Assembly: GCA_002717625.1 (NCBI GenBank)
Contig: PBEF01000002.1
Span: 127,338-191,337, forward strand
DNA: 64,000 nucleotides
Source: Fidelibacterota bacterium
Lineage (GTDB): Bacteria > Fidelibacterota > Marinisomatia > SCGC-AAA003-L08 > D37C17
Direction: 5' to 3'
Shown here: piece by piece, positions 1-8,527 of the stretch
Layout of the letters: each line of letters opens with the position of its first letter
Position numbering within the stretch: the first letter of the stretch is position 1
Notes under the pieces: generated by a model
What the model saw: only the letters and a program-made list of their open reading frames with translations
Database searches by the model: none
Told to the model about the DNA's origin: nothing
Made by a program: the position numbers and the translations under genes

Positions 1-1
1 A

Positions 2-811
2 AAACATTTGTTGCCTAAATCTATAGATAGCCATGGTTTAAGAAAAAGTGAAATTGAAGTTAAGGATGAATCTTTATCTAAATTGATTGAATCTTATACT
101 AGAGAAGCTGGTGTTAGAAATCTTGAGAGACAGGTTTCTAATGTATGTCGAAAAACTGCTAAAGATATCGCGACAAAAGTTAAGAAAAAAGTTACTGTCA
201 CACCTGAGGTTGTGCATCAATATCTTGGTCCTGAAATATTTTTTTCAGATATTGCAGAAAGAGCTAGTAAACCTGGTGTTGTAGTAGGATTAGCTTGGAC
301 TGGGTTTGGTGGAGATATTTTATTTATAGAAGCATGTAAAATGCCTGGAAAAGGCATGCTTAAATTAACAGGTAAGCTAGGAGATGTAATGAAAGAGTCT
401 GCTCAAGCAGCATTTTCCTATGTGCGAACTAATGCAAAAAAGATAGGTCTGAATGAAAATTTTTACAAAAATAATGACATTCATATTCATGTTCCAGCAG
501 GTGCAATTCCAAAGGATGGACCTTCTGCTGGAGTATCTATGATTACAGCAATTGTTTCTTTGTTAACTAATAAACCTGTTAAAAGTTTCTTGGGGATGAC
601 AGGCGAAATATCTTTAAGAGGTAATGTTTTACCTATAGGAGGTTTAAAAGAAAAATCGACAGCTGCTCATCGTGCAGGATTGAAACAAATTATAGCTCCT
701 TATTTAAATGAAAAAGATTTAGAAGAGATTCCTCCTCAGGTAAAAAAAGATCTTAAAATAACATTTGTGAAAGATGTGCAAGATGTTATTAAATTAGCAC
801 TTGATAAATAG
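2..811 (+). CDS. lon: Lon protease, C-terminal part (5' end outside window)
   Basis: Frame is open to the left edge (KHLLPK... resembles Lon 'KHLIPKQ'); PKDGPSAG Ser motif and GGLKEKSTAAHRAG Lys motif of the S16 domain. Confidence 0.95.
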   Translation, partial: KHLLPKSIDSHGLRKSEIEVKDESLSKLIESYTREAGVRNLERQVSNVCRKTAKDIATKVKKKVTVTPEVVHQYLGPEIFFSDIAERASKPGVVVGLAWTGFGGDILFIEACKMPGKGMLKLTGKLGDVMKESAQAAFSYVRTNAKKIGLNENFYKNNDIHIHVPAGAIPKDGPSAGVSMITAIVSLLTNKPVKSFLGMTGEISLRGNVLPIGGLKEKSTAAHRAGLKQIIAPYLNEKDLEEIPPQVKKDLKITFVKDVQDVIKLALDK

Positions 812-819
812 CTTATTTA

Positions 820-894
820 GGTCGAGTAACTCAGTTGGTTCAGAGTGCCGCCCTTACAAGGCGGAAGTCCGGGGTTCGAGTCCCTGCTCGACCA
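820..894 (+). tRNA. tRNA-Val (anticodon TAC)
   Basis: Acceptor GGTCGAG/CTCGACC, anticodon stem-loop CCGCC-CTTACAA-GGCGG, T-arm GGGGTTCGAGTCCC; CCA not encoded. Confidence 0.95.
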
Positions 895-901
895 CACCTT
901 T

Positions 902-930
902 AAAGCCCTTCTTATTTAGAAGGGCTTTTT
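902..930 (+). terminator. Rho-independent terminator after tRNA-Val
   Basis: AAAGCCCTTCT-TATTT-AGAAGGGCTTTTT hairpin with T run. Confidence 0.85.
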
Positions 931-2296
931 AGTTTAAAATTATATTGATAATCATTATAATATCTTGGATATTAATAATACTATCTTCATTAAGGTCGGC
1001 TGCAAATATTTGTATGCTGGAGAGTTCTATATCCCCTAATATAAAATTAATTACTATAACTAAATCTAATATATCAATAATACTATCTTGATTTAAATCT
1101 CCTGGAGTATAAATAAAAGAATCGAGTTGATTTATAAGAACTCTAATGCTTTCTTCTGTTGCAATTTTTGCAGTATCCCAATCAATATACCCTCCAACAT
1201 GAATGTGCCCAGCTGATATGCAATTCTGTATATTATTAAATTGGTTTAAATCTCTATACCATGTACCGTGGTAGGCCATGAATTCAGAAACGTATCTTCC
1301 TGGATCTCCATTGATATCAATGTATGGATTTAATCCAATATCTAATTCAGATATAGCGCCAACAATTTGATCCATTGGCAAATTTGAATTTCTTAGATGA
1401 AATGCGTCTTCATTAGAATCTGGAGGATTAGGTGTTGGTTGAAATGGAGATGTGAAATCATTGTACCAATTAGTTCGATTGTATGCATTATATTCTAATT
1501 CCCAACTTTGATCCATATATCCTCTGCTAAATGTAATGATTGCAATGGGATTGTGTTGATTTGCAATAGGCCAAAAATCTTCAGATGTATCTTGATAATC
1601 TACTTCTATATCTCCAAAGCCTTGCCCGCAACTTGAACAATCAGGATTGGAAAATTCAGGAAAATATGAAATAATATCATAACCTCTATTTTCCCAATTA
1701 TCTCCTTGCCATCCATTTGGGTTTAGACTCTCATTTTGACTAAAGTGTCTAATCATTTCATTTGTAGGGGGCCAATATCCTGTAACTAGTATAGTTGGTT
1801 CTTCTCTTTGATTGTTTCGTTTGTATAATATACTTTTTTCTTTAATATTGTATTTCCTTTTAAGGAGTTTATAGCTAGATATTTGTATAGGTAAATATTT
1901 TATAGAATCTGAAATATTTACTTCTATGATTATTGAATTCATATTTAGAGGCTTTGATTGAATTATTTGATTGTGCTCATAATATGGACCACTAAATATT
2001 TCTTTATTATTACTATTTAATATGAAAATTTTTTTATTTTGCTTATTAAGTAATGAAAATTCAATGTGAAATAATTCATCTATATCTAGATTTATTCCTA
2101 TTTGACAAATACTTTTATTACTGTTTATAGTAGAACACTCCATAGGTATTTCTACATTTAGAATATCATTAATGTTATAAAAAGAAGTTTTATTTGTACT
2201 GTTTAAATGCGATAGAGGAATTTCATGATTTATTAATTGCATCCATCCTATATTAACAATAATTAGAGTTATAATATATTTATATATAAAAGTCAT
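929..2296 (-). CDS. Secreted protein with pyroglutamyl-peptidase (C15)-like region and C-terminal dockerin-like repeats
   Basis: N-terminal signal-like segment; VTGYWPP...NPNGW, ITFSRG...WELEYNAYN, PGRYVSEFMAYH, AGHIHV follow the C15 motif order; tail GDLNQDSIIDILDLVIVINFILG...ADLNEDSIINIQDIIMIINIILN. Confidence 0.6.
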   Translation of the reverse strand: MTFIYKYIITLIIVNIGWMQLINHEIPLSHLNSTNKTSFYNINDILNVEIPMECSTINSNKSICQIGINLDIDELFHIEFSLLNKQNKKIFILNSNNKEIFSGPYYEHNQIIQSKPLNMNSIIIEVNISDSIKYLPIQISSYKLLKRKYNIKEKSILYKRNNQREEPTILVTGYWPPTNEMIRHFSQNESLNPNGWQGDNWENRGYDIISYFPEFSNPDCSSCGQGFGDIEVDYQDTSEDFWPIANQHNPIAIITFSRGYMDQSWELEYNAYNRTNWYNDFTSPFQPTPNPPDSNEDAFHLRNSNLPMDQIVGAISELDIGLNPYIDINGDPGRYVSEFMAYHGTWYRDLNQFNNIQNCISAGHIHVGGYIDWDTAKIATEESIRVLINQLDSFIYTPGDLNQDSIIDILDLVIVINFILGDIELSSIQIFAADLNEDSIINIQDIIMIINIILN

Positions 2297-2381
2297 AATT
2301 GTTTTATCCTGATAAGTAAAATAATATTAAATTAATAATATAGAATTAATTTATGTTAAATTAATTAAAAAGAGAAAAGAA

Positions 2382-3077
2382 ATGAACCTATTTGATAAAG
2401 ATTTAATTATAACACTTATATTGCTATTTTCTACTAATGCATTAGGTTATATGTATTCTTATTTAATTGCATCTAAAAAAATAGGCGTTAATATGCAAAT
2501 TCAGCCAAATTCAAATAGAGAATTAAAATATTTAAGGAAACATACTCCATTATTTATTATTAATGTATTTACTTTGATGTTTTTTGTTTTTATAGGCTTT
2601 TTATTTTTTAAAGATTTTATTATAAAGCCGCAAGCTGATTTCTATTTTACACAAATTTCATTTCAATTATTTATTATTTTAATTTTTGATGATACATTTT
2701 TTTATTTTTTACATAGGTTGATGCATGAAAATAAATATATTTATTCTAAAGTTCATAAAATACATCATAGGGCCAACTCTCCCATACCAATTGATTATAT
2801 CTATGTACACCCTTTAGAGTGGATGTCTGGCTTTATAGGCCCCTTTATAGGAATATTATGTATGGGTGGAGTATCTTTGTATACTTTTTGGATGTATCTT
2901 TTTATACGAAATTTTCATGAAATTGCGATTCATTCAGGTTTAAAAACATCAAATTTATTTTCTTTAATTCCTTTTTATGGTACAAATGAACATCATGATG
3001 TTCATCATGCAAAAAGAGAAGGAAATTATTCTTCTACATTTACAGTATGGGATTATATTTTGAAAACAAAAATATAA
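2382..3077 (+). CDS. Sterol desaturase / fatty acid hydroxylase family membrane protein
   Basis: Histidine clusters HRLMH, HKIHH, HHDVHH in a membrane protein. Confidence 0.85.
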   Translation: MNLFDKDLIITLILLFSTNALGYMYSYLIASKKIGVNMQIQPNSNRELKYLRKHTPLFIINVFTLMFFVFIGFLFFKDFIIKPQADFYFTQISFQLFIILIFDDTFFYFLHRLMHENKYIYSKVHKIHHRANSPIPIDYIYVHPLEWMSGFIGPFIGILCMGGVSLYTFWMYLFIRNFHEIAIHSGLKTSNLFSLIPFYGTNEHHDVHHAKREGNYSSTFTVWDYILKTKI

Positions 3078-3149
3078 TTTTGTGATATTAATTTCATTTT
3101 TTATTATTAAATATTATTAATTTTTAGATATTTTAATAAAAAGGCTAGT

Positions 3150-4667
3150 ATGTTTATTGTTAATATTCAAATTTTTGTTTTGTTTTTATTGTCATTTATA
3201 ATTGCAGATTCTAAAATCATTCCATCTGATGGAAATTTTGATGATAGATTTGGAAAAGCTGTTTCTATAACTGAAAATTGGCTTGCAATAGGGGCAAATA
3301 GAGATGATGATAATGGTTCTAACTCTGGTTCAGTCTATGTTTACAGTTATGAAAATTCTCAAGTTTTAGAAGAGTATAAAATTACGGCTTATGATGGTGA
3401 TTATAATGACTATTTTGGAAAATCTGTTGCTATTGATGAAAATTGGTTAGTTATAGGTTCTCTTTATGATAATGTCAATGGCGAGAAATCAGGTTCTGTT
3501 TACATTTATTATTACGATGGTTTGAATTGGCAATTTCATACTAAGTTAGTTCCTCATGATGGTAGTCCATATGATAGATTTGGTTATTCTGTTGATATTA
3601 ATGAGAATAATATAGTTGTTGGAGCAGTATATGATGATGATATGGGTGAAGATTCAGGCTCTGTATATCTTTATTCTAATAGCTCTAATTCTTGGGTATT
3701 AGAGGGTAAACTTTTTTCGAGTAATCAAGAGGCGGATGATTTTTTTGGTGCTAGCTTATCAATTGAATCAGATAAAATTGCTGTTGGTTCTGTATATAAT
3801 GATCAAAATGGTTTTAATTCTGGTTCCGTTACAATATTTTCTTATGATGCTTTAAATGGTTGGCAAGAGCAACAAATTGTTTTAGCTCCTGATGCTAGTG
3901 AATATGATTTATTTGGTAATGATGTTGATATTCATAATGGAAGGTTAATTGTTGGAGCTTTTCATAAAGATACCGATTATATTAATTCGGGATCAGTTTA
4001 TATATATGATTATTTTAATGGTATGTTTAATTTTAATCTTAGTATATATCCTGATGACCGTTCGATTAATGATAATTTTGGATTATCTGTATCAATTTTT
4101 AATGATTATATTTCCGTTGGCTCTATTGATGATGATAATGGTATAAATTCAGGAGCAGTTTATATTTACGAAGTGGGGGAATCATCTATTTTAAATCAAG
4201 TCAAATATATCCCTGAAGATGTATCTGAATATGATGAATTTAGTGGTTCTATATCTTTATATCATAATCAATTACTTGTTGGTTCTCAGTTTGATGATGA
4301 TTTAGGAGATTCTTCTGGTTCAGCATATATAGTTACCTATAAAGGTTGCTCTGATGAATTGGCATGTAATTATAATCCTGGTTTATTAGAAGATAACAGT
4401 GAATGTGTATTTGAAGTAAATGGATTTGATTGTGATGGGAATTGTAGTCAGGAAATTGATGAATGTGGTGTGTGTGGAGGTGGGGGTGTTAATGGAGATG
4501 TTAATTATGATTTTAGTACAGATATTCTTGATGTTGTTTTAGTCCTAGATTATATTTTAGAACAAAATATTTATGCTATCAATATATGCTCAGTTGATAT
4601 GAATATGAATTCTATTTTAAATATAACAGATATTATTATTATGCTAGATTTTATCTTAGATAGGTAG
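3150..4667 (+). CDS. Secreted FG-GAP repeat (7 repeats, beta-propeller-like) protein with Cys-rich module and dockerin-like tail
   Basis: Seven 'YDxFGxSVxI..VGxxxDDxxGxxSGSVYIY' repeats; CSDELACNYNPG...DECGVCGGGG; GDVNYDFSTDILDVVLVLDYILE tail. Confidence 0.85.
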   Translation: MFIVNIQIFVLFLLSFIIADSKIIPSDGNFDDRFGKAVSITENWLAIGANRDDDNGSNSGSVYVYSYENSQVLEEYKITAYDGDYNDYFGKSVAIDENWLVIGSLYDNVNGEKSGSVYIYYYDGLNWQFHTKLVPHDGSPYDRFGYSVDINENNIVVGAVYDDDMGEDSGSVYLYSNSSNSWVLEGKLFSSNQEADDFFGASLSIESDKIAVGSVYNDQNGFNSGSVTIFSYDALNGWQEQQIVLAPDASEYDLFGNDVDIHNGRLIVGAFHKDTDYINSGSVYIYDYFNGMFNFNLSIYPDDRSINDNFGLSVSIFNDYISVGSIDDDNGINSGAVYIYEVGESSILNQVKYIPEDVSEYDEFSGSISLYHNQLLVGSQFDDDLGDSSGSAYIVTYKGCSDELACNYNPGLLEDNSECVFEVNGFDCDGNCSQEIDECGVCGGGGVNGDVNYDFSTDILDVVLVLDYILEQNIYAINICSVDMNMNSILNITDIIIMLDFILDR

Positions 4668-4668
4668 T

Positions 4669-6810
4669 TTAATAAATAATTCGGATTGAGTGAGCTTGTT
4701 TAATAATCTGATTTATATCTAAAGAAGTTTGTTTTAAAGCCTCTTTTGAGAATAAGTAAGTTTGGTCAGAATAATGTGAAGATTTTTTATTATTCGTTGC
4801 AGAGCCAAATTGATGTATAGTCTCAGATTTTATATTTCCATCTTTATCCCATTGTATTAGAGCCATATATGCATCTCCTGCAACTGCTTTTAATAATCCT
4901 TTTTTTGTTTTTGTTCCATAGATTGCTCTTAATATATCAGGTCCTCCAGATAAAGGAAGGATAATATCTCCTCTGATTAGTTTATTAATGTCGCCCCATG
5001 GAGTATTTATACTTTTATGATGTTTTTTAAGAAATTTTACTCCTTTGTTTAAATTTTTTATTATCATTTGATCTGTTATGTTTTCAATGGGGTAATCTAT
5101 AAATCTTCCAAAACTAATAATTGGAAGAGCTGCATTTGTATTATTTATATTGGTTGCAAGGTTCCAGTTTGATAAAGTTAAAAATATGTTTTTATTTTGG
5201 ATACCTTTTTTATTTTTTACTAAATCAATAGCTTTATTAGTTATTTGTGCAATATTTGATGTTTTTGAATATTTTAAATCAAATTTAATTGCTTTAAAAT
5301 TTTCATATGTGATTAAATCTTTATTAGAAAAAAGATATTCGGCTCTTATCGAACGATTTGTGTTATTTGACTCTATACCAATATATTCTTTTGAATTGTT
5401 GTTAATACTCTGATTGAGCGTATAAATAGGTGAATTATTACAATTTTGTATGTATCCTGAGGGAGGGTTTAATACTTGGGGTAATTGTTCGTATTTTACA
5501 AATTCTTTCCAAAGAGTTTTAGATGTATTGCCAGGGACAACACCTGCCCAGTTATATGAACTGCTTCTTATTGGTAGTTTTGCATTATATAGATAGAAGA
5601 TATTTCCTTCTTTATCAGCGTATCCTGTATTAAACATTGGTAAAGCAGTCATTGACATTGCATTATTAAAATCTTCTAAGTTTTTTGCTTTATTCATTTT
5701 ATACCATTGTTCAATAATTTTGATATTATCTTCCCAGCTATAACGTATTGCATATGTAGCATGTTTTCCTTTTATTACAGGCCCGTATATAGACCAGTAT
5801 GCAGGTTCTGAATGCATTACACCTATTTTCCCGATACCCTTTATACCAATATCAACATTATATTTTTCTAAATTGATCCATTCACCATCAAATAAATATT
5901 GATTTTCATTTTTTGGATTAATTGTGAGTTCATATATATCTAATATATCAGGATTATTTACTGTATGTCCCCAACCTAAATGGTTATTGTATCCAACTAA
6001 AATCACAGGGCTTCCAGGGAATAATCCTCCGCTAATGTTTAAGCCTTCTTCACTGTAAATATGAGCTTCATACCATGCAAGATCTCCGCTCCATGGTTGG
6101 TGAGAGTTTATAGCTAGAAAAGTTGATTGATCTGATGTTATTTTGGGTGATACTGCAAATACATTTGATCCCTTTGTTATGATATTTATTTTATCATCAA
6201 TTGTAAATGTTCGTGGAATTTCATTTGGTTTTTTCGTGTAAAGAGCAGATAAGAAAATAGGTAAATCAAAGAAAAAAGGACTTTTATAAATAAAGCCTGC
6301 AATAATATCTTCAGGTTCTACTGGATATATATATTGCTCTATATTGGGATTTTTTTCAATATAATAATTTATTCCATTAGCATATCCTTCGCACAATAAA
6401 TGAGTTTCTTTGCTTAATTTATTTTCATATTCTTTTTCAACAGTATCCCATATTTTAAGTAATCCTACCAAGTAATCAAGAGATGCATTGATTTTATTTT
6501 GCCCTGAACCATATATTGAAGCATATTCCCCTCTTGTTCGAAGCAAAAGATCATGTATGGTTTTAAAGTCATCTTCTGAATGAGCATATGCTAATCCAAA
6601 AGCAGCATCTGCATCTTTTTTCCCGAAAATATGAGGAACGCCCCAATTATCTCTAATTATTATTAAATTTCCATTATCAAACAAACTCTCTTCTGATATG
6701 GTGTTTATCTTTATTTCATTATTAAGTTCGTTTTTTGTAGGAATAAAATCTTTTCTAATAGTACATGAGCTGAGTATTAATAGTAGGAATATAAACAGTA
6801 TTCTTTTCAT
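4669..6810 (-). CDS. Penicillin acylase family (S45 Ntn-hydrolase) lipoprotein
   Basis: IIRDNWGVPHIFGKKDADAAFGLAYAHSEDDF; GSNVFAVSP nucleophile-Ser motif; lipobox LSSC; HTVNNPDILDIYELTINP. Confidence 0.9.
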   Translation of the reverse strand: MKRILFIFLLLILSSCTIRKDFIPTKNELNNEIKINTISEESLFDNGNLIIIRDNWGVPHIFGKKDADAAFGLAYAHSEDDFKTIHDLLLRTRGEYASIYGSGQNKINASLDYLVGLLKIWDTVEKEYENKLSKETHLLCEGYANGINYYIEKNPNIEQYIYPVEPEDIIAGFIYKSPFFFDLPIFLSALYTKKPNEIPRTFTIDDKINIITKGSNVFAVSPKITSDQSTFLAINSHQPWSGDLAWYEAHIYSEEGLNISGGLFPGSPVILVGYNNHLGWGHTVNNPDILDIYELTINPKNENQYLFDGEWINLEKYNVDIGIKGIGKIGVMHSEPAYWSIYGPVIKGKHATYAIRYSWEDNIKIIEQWYKMNKAKNLEDFNNAMSMTALPMFNTGYADKEGNIFYLYNAKLPIRSSSYNWAGVVPGNTSKTLWKEFVKYEQLPQVLNPPSGYIQNCNNSPIYTLNQSINNNSKEYIGIESNNTNRSIRAEYLFSNKDLITYENFKAIKFDLKYSKTSNIAQITNKAIDLVKNKKGIQNKNIFLTLSNWNLATNINNTNAALPIISFGRFIDYPIENITDQMIIKNLNKGVKFLKKHHKSINTPWGDINKLIRGDIILPLSGGPDILRAIYGTKTKKGLLKAVAGDAYMALIQWDKDGNIKSETIHQFGSATNNKKSSHYSDQTYLFSKEALKQTSLDINQIIKQAHSIRIIY

Positions 6811-7283
6811 TATATTTTTATATTTAGCTTGTTATATATAAACGACAATAGCCATAAAGGTCCAATTAATAAAAACTGCAAATCTTTTAAAAAAGCTGGT
6901 TTTTTACCTTCTATTTTATGTCCTATAAATTGTCCGATCCATGCTACTGTAAAAATTAATATATATATTAAGAGTAATTTCTTTGTTTCCATTGTGCTGA
7001 TAATATCTATTATAGTTATAAAAGTTACTGAGATTAATAACATTCCTATCGCTAGATTCTTTGAAAGTTTTAGATAGTAGAATATTACTCCCATAATAAA
7101 AAAACTTAATATGCTAATTTTATATATTGATTCATTAAATGTAAATGTGAAAGGCTTTATTAAAGATAAAAGTCCAAACAAGCTAAACATAATAAGAGGA
7201 ATGCATATCCAATGAATTAGTTTATTAGTTTTATTCTTATGATATAGAGCATATTCATTATTCCATTCATATATATTTTTCAT
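6810..7283 (-). CDS. Mpo1-like (DUF962) family membrane protein
   Basis: WNNEYALYHKNKTNKLIHWICIPLI ... WIGQFIGHKIEGKKPAFLKDLQFLLIGPLW. Confidence 0.85.
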   Translation of the reverse strand: MKNIYEWNNEYALYHKNKTNKLIHWICIPLIMFSLFGLLSLIKPFTFTFNESIYKISILSFFIMGVIFYYLKLSKNLAIGMLLISVTFITIIDIISTMETKKLLLIYILIFTVAWIGQFIGHKIEGKKPAFLKDLQFLLIGPLWLLSFIYNKLNIKI

Positions 7284-7296
7284 AAAACCCCTCAGT

Positions 7297-7869
7297 TTAT
7301 TTTAATAGTGCATATTGTTGCCAAAACCTAACACCTTCAGCCCATTGTTTAGATGAATATTTCCCTTTGGTTCCACCAGGAAGCTCTAATTGATTTCTCA
7401 TCATAGTAACAGGACCCATAGGCAATTCTTTAATTTCCTTGGGAATTGCATGAAATGCAATAAGCTCCCAGTATTTATTAGTTTCTCTTTCATTTGTTTC
7501 TTCTAATACATCATAGCGATATAAGATAAGATCCACTCCTCCAATTTCTAAAGGAGTACCATTTAAAGCTTTTGTGCTAATATATAATTCCTCATTATGT
7601 CTTCTTTTCTTTGGAATTGATTCAAATCTAGTATTTTCATTTATTTTAATAATAGGGCATATGAAGCGTTTAAGTAATTTCCTGTCTACTGATATTAATA
7701 TTACGCCTTCCCTATATCCTCTTCTAAACTCTTTATTTAAGAGTTTTTTTTCAGCATGTTCAGCAATTTTTTTAAAGGTGAGTGTAGAATAAGTTTTTCC
7801 AGAGCCTTCAATTTGACGTTTTATAAAATTTCCAACCCCTACATTGTATTTGTTTTTAGGTGTACTCAT
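7297..7869 (-). CDS. DUF3228-like protein
   Basis: Conserved tail LPMGPVTMMRNQLELPGGTKGKYSSKQWAEGVRFWQQYA; family assignment from memory. Confidence 0.55.
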   Translation of the reverse strand: MSTPKNKYNVGVGNFIKRQIEGSGKTYSTLTFKKIAEHAEKKLLNKEFRRGYREGVILISVDRKLLKRFICPIIKINENTRFESIPKKRRHNEELYISTKALNGTPLEIGGVDLILYRYDVLEETNERETNKYWELIAFHAIPKEIKELPMGPVTMMRNQLELPGGTKGKYSSKQWAEGVRFWQQYALLK

Positions 7870-7944
7870 TAATGTAATTATTTATTAGTTTATGTATATC
7901 AATAATATATATAAAAACTATACTTAATAGAAGGAATAAATACA

Positions 7945-8475
7945 TTGGAAGAAAATAAAAAAACATTAAATCAGATTCTTGATGATTATCATAATATAGA
8001 AGCTAAAATAATAGAAAATGAAGGTGAAATTGATACTTCTATTGAAGATTTATTGAATATTAATAAAGCTGAATTAGAAAATAAATTAGATGGTTATGAA
8101 GGATTTGTTAAGTATCTAGATGGGCAAATCAATTATTTGAAAAATATGGAAGCTCATTATTTAAAAAGAAGAAAAATTTTAGAAAAAACAGTAAATAATT
8201 GTAAGCAATCGATGGTTAGAGCCCTATCGCTTATAGAATCGACAAAGGTTAAAACACCTAATTATAATTTTAGTTTATGTGAATCTGAAAGTTGGAGCGC
8301 CAGCTTAGATGGCATTGATAGGGATGAAAGAGCACGATTGATAAAGGATGGATTTGCTGAAAATATTTTCAAATTATCCATGAGTAGCCTTAAAACTCAT
8401 TACAAATCATCTCCTGAGAAAGATGTCCCTGAATGGATTGAGGTCACAAAAAAGCCCTATATAAGAGTATCTTAA
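7945..8475 (+). CDS. Siphovirus Gp157-like protein (TTG start)
   Basis: ENEGEIDTSIEDLL...KLDGYEGFVKYLDGQINYLKNMEAHYLKRRKILEKTVNNCKQSMVRAL coiled-coil, then a 'KVKTPNYNFSLCES' segment typical of the Gp157 architecture. Confidence 0.6.
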   Translation: MEENKKTLNQILDDYHNIEAKIIENEGEIDTSIEDLLNINKAELENKLDGYEGFVKYLDGQINYLKNMEAHYLKRRKILEKTVNNCKQSMVRALSLIESTKVKTPNYNFSLCESESWSASLDGIDRDERARLIKDGFAENIFKLSMSSLKTHYKSSPEKDVPEWIEVTKKPYIRVS

Positions 8476-8527
8476 ACCATATATTTTAAAAATAGTTACA
8501 AGTTTTATATAAAGTATTATTTAATAT

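Noticed and set aside
87-284. 65-aa ORF overlapping lon
   Set aside because: Alternate frame inside a conserved lon coding region
3949-4146. 65-aa ORF inside the FG-GAP gene
   Set aside because: Alternate-frame reading of repetitive acidic codons, no independent signals
7945-8475. Prophage remnant around the Gp157-like gene
   Set aside because: No integrase, capsid, terminase or att-like repeats nearby; flanks are ordinary chromosomal genes
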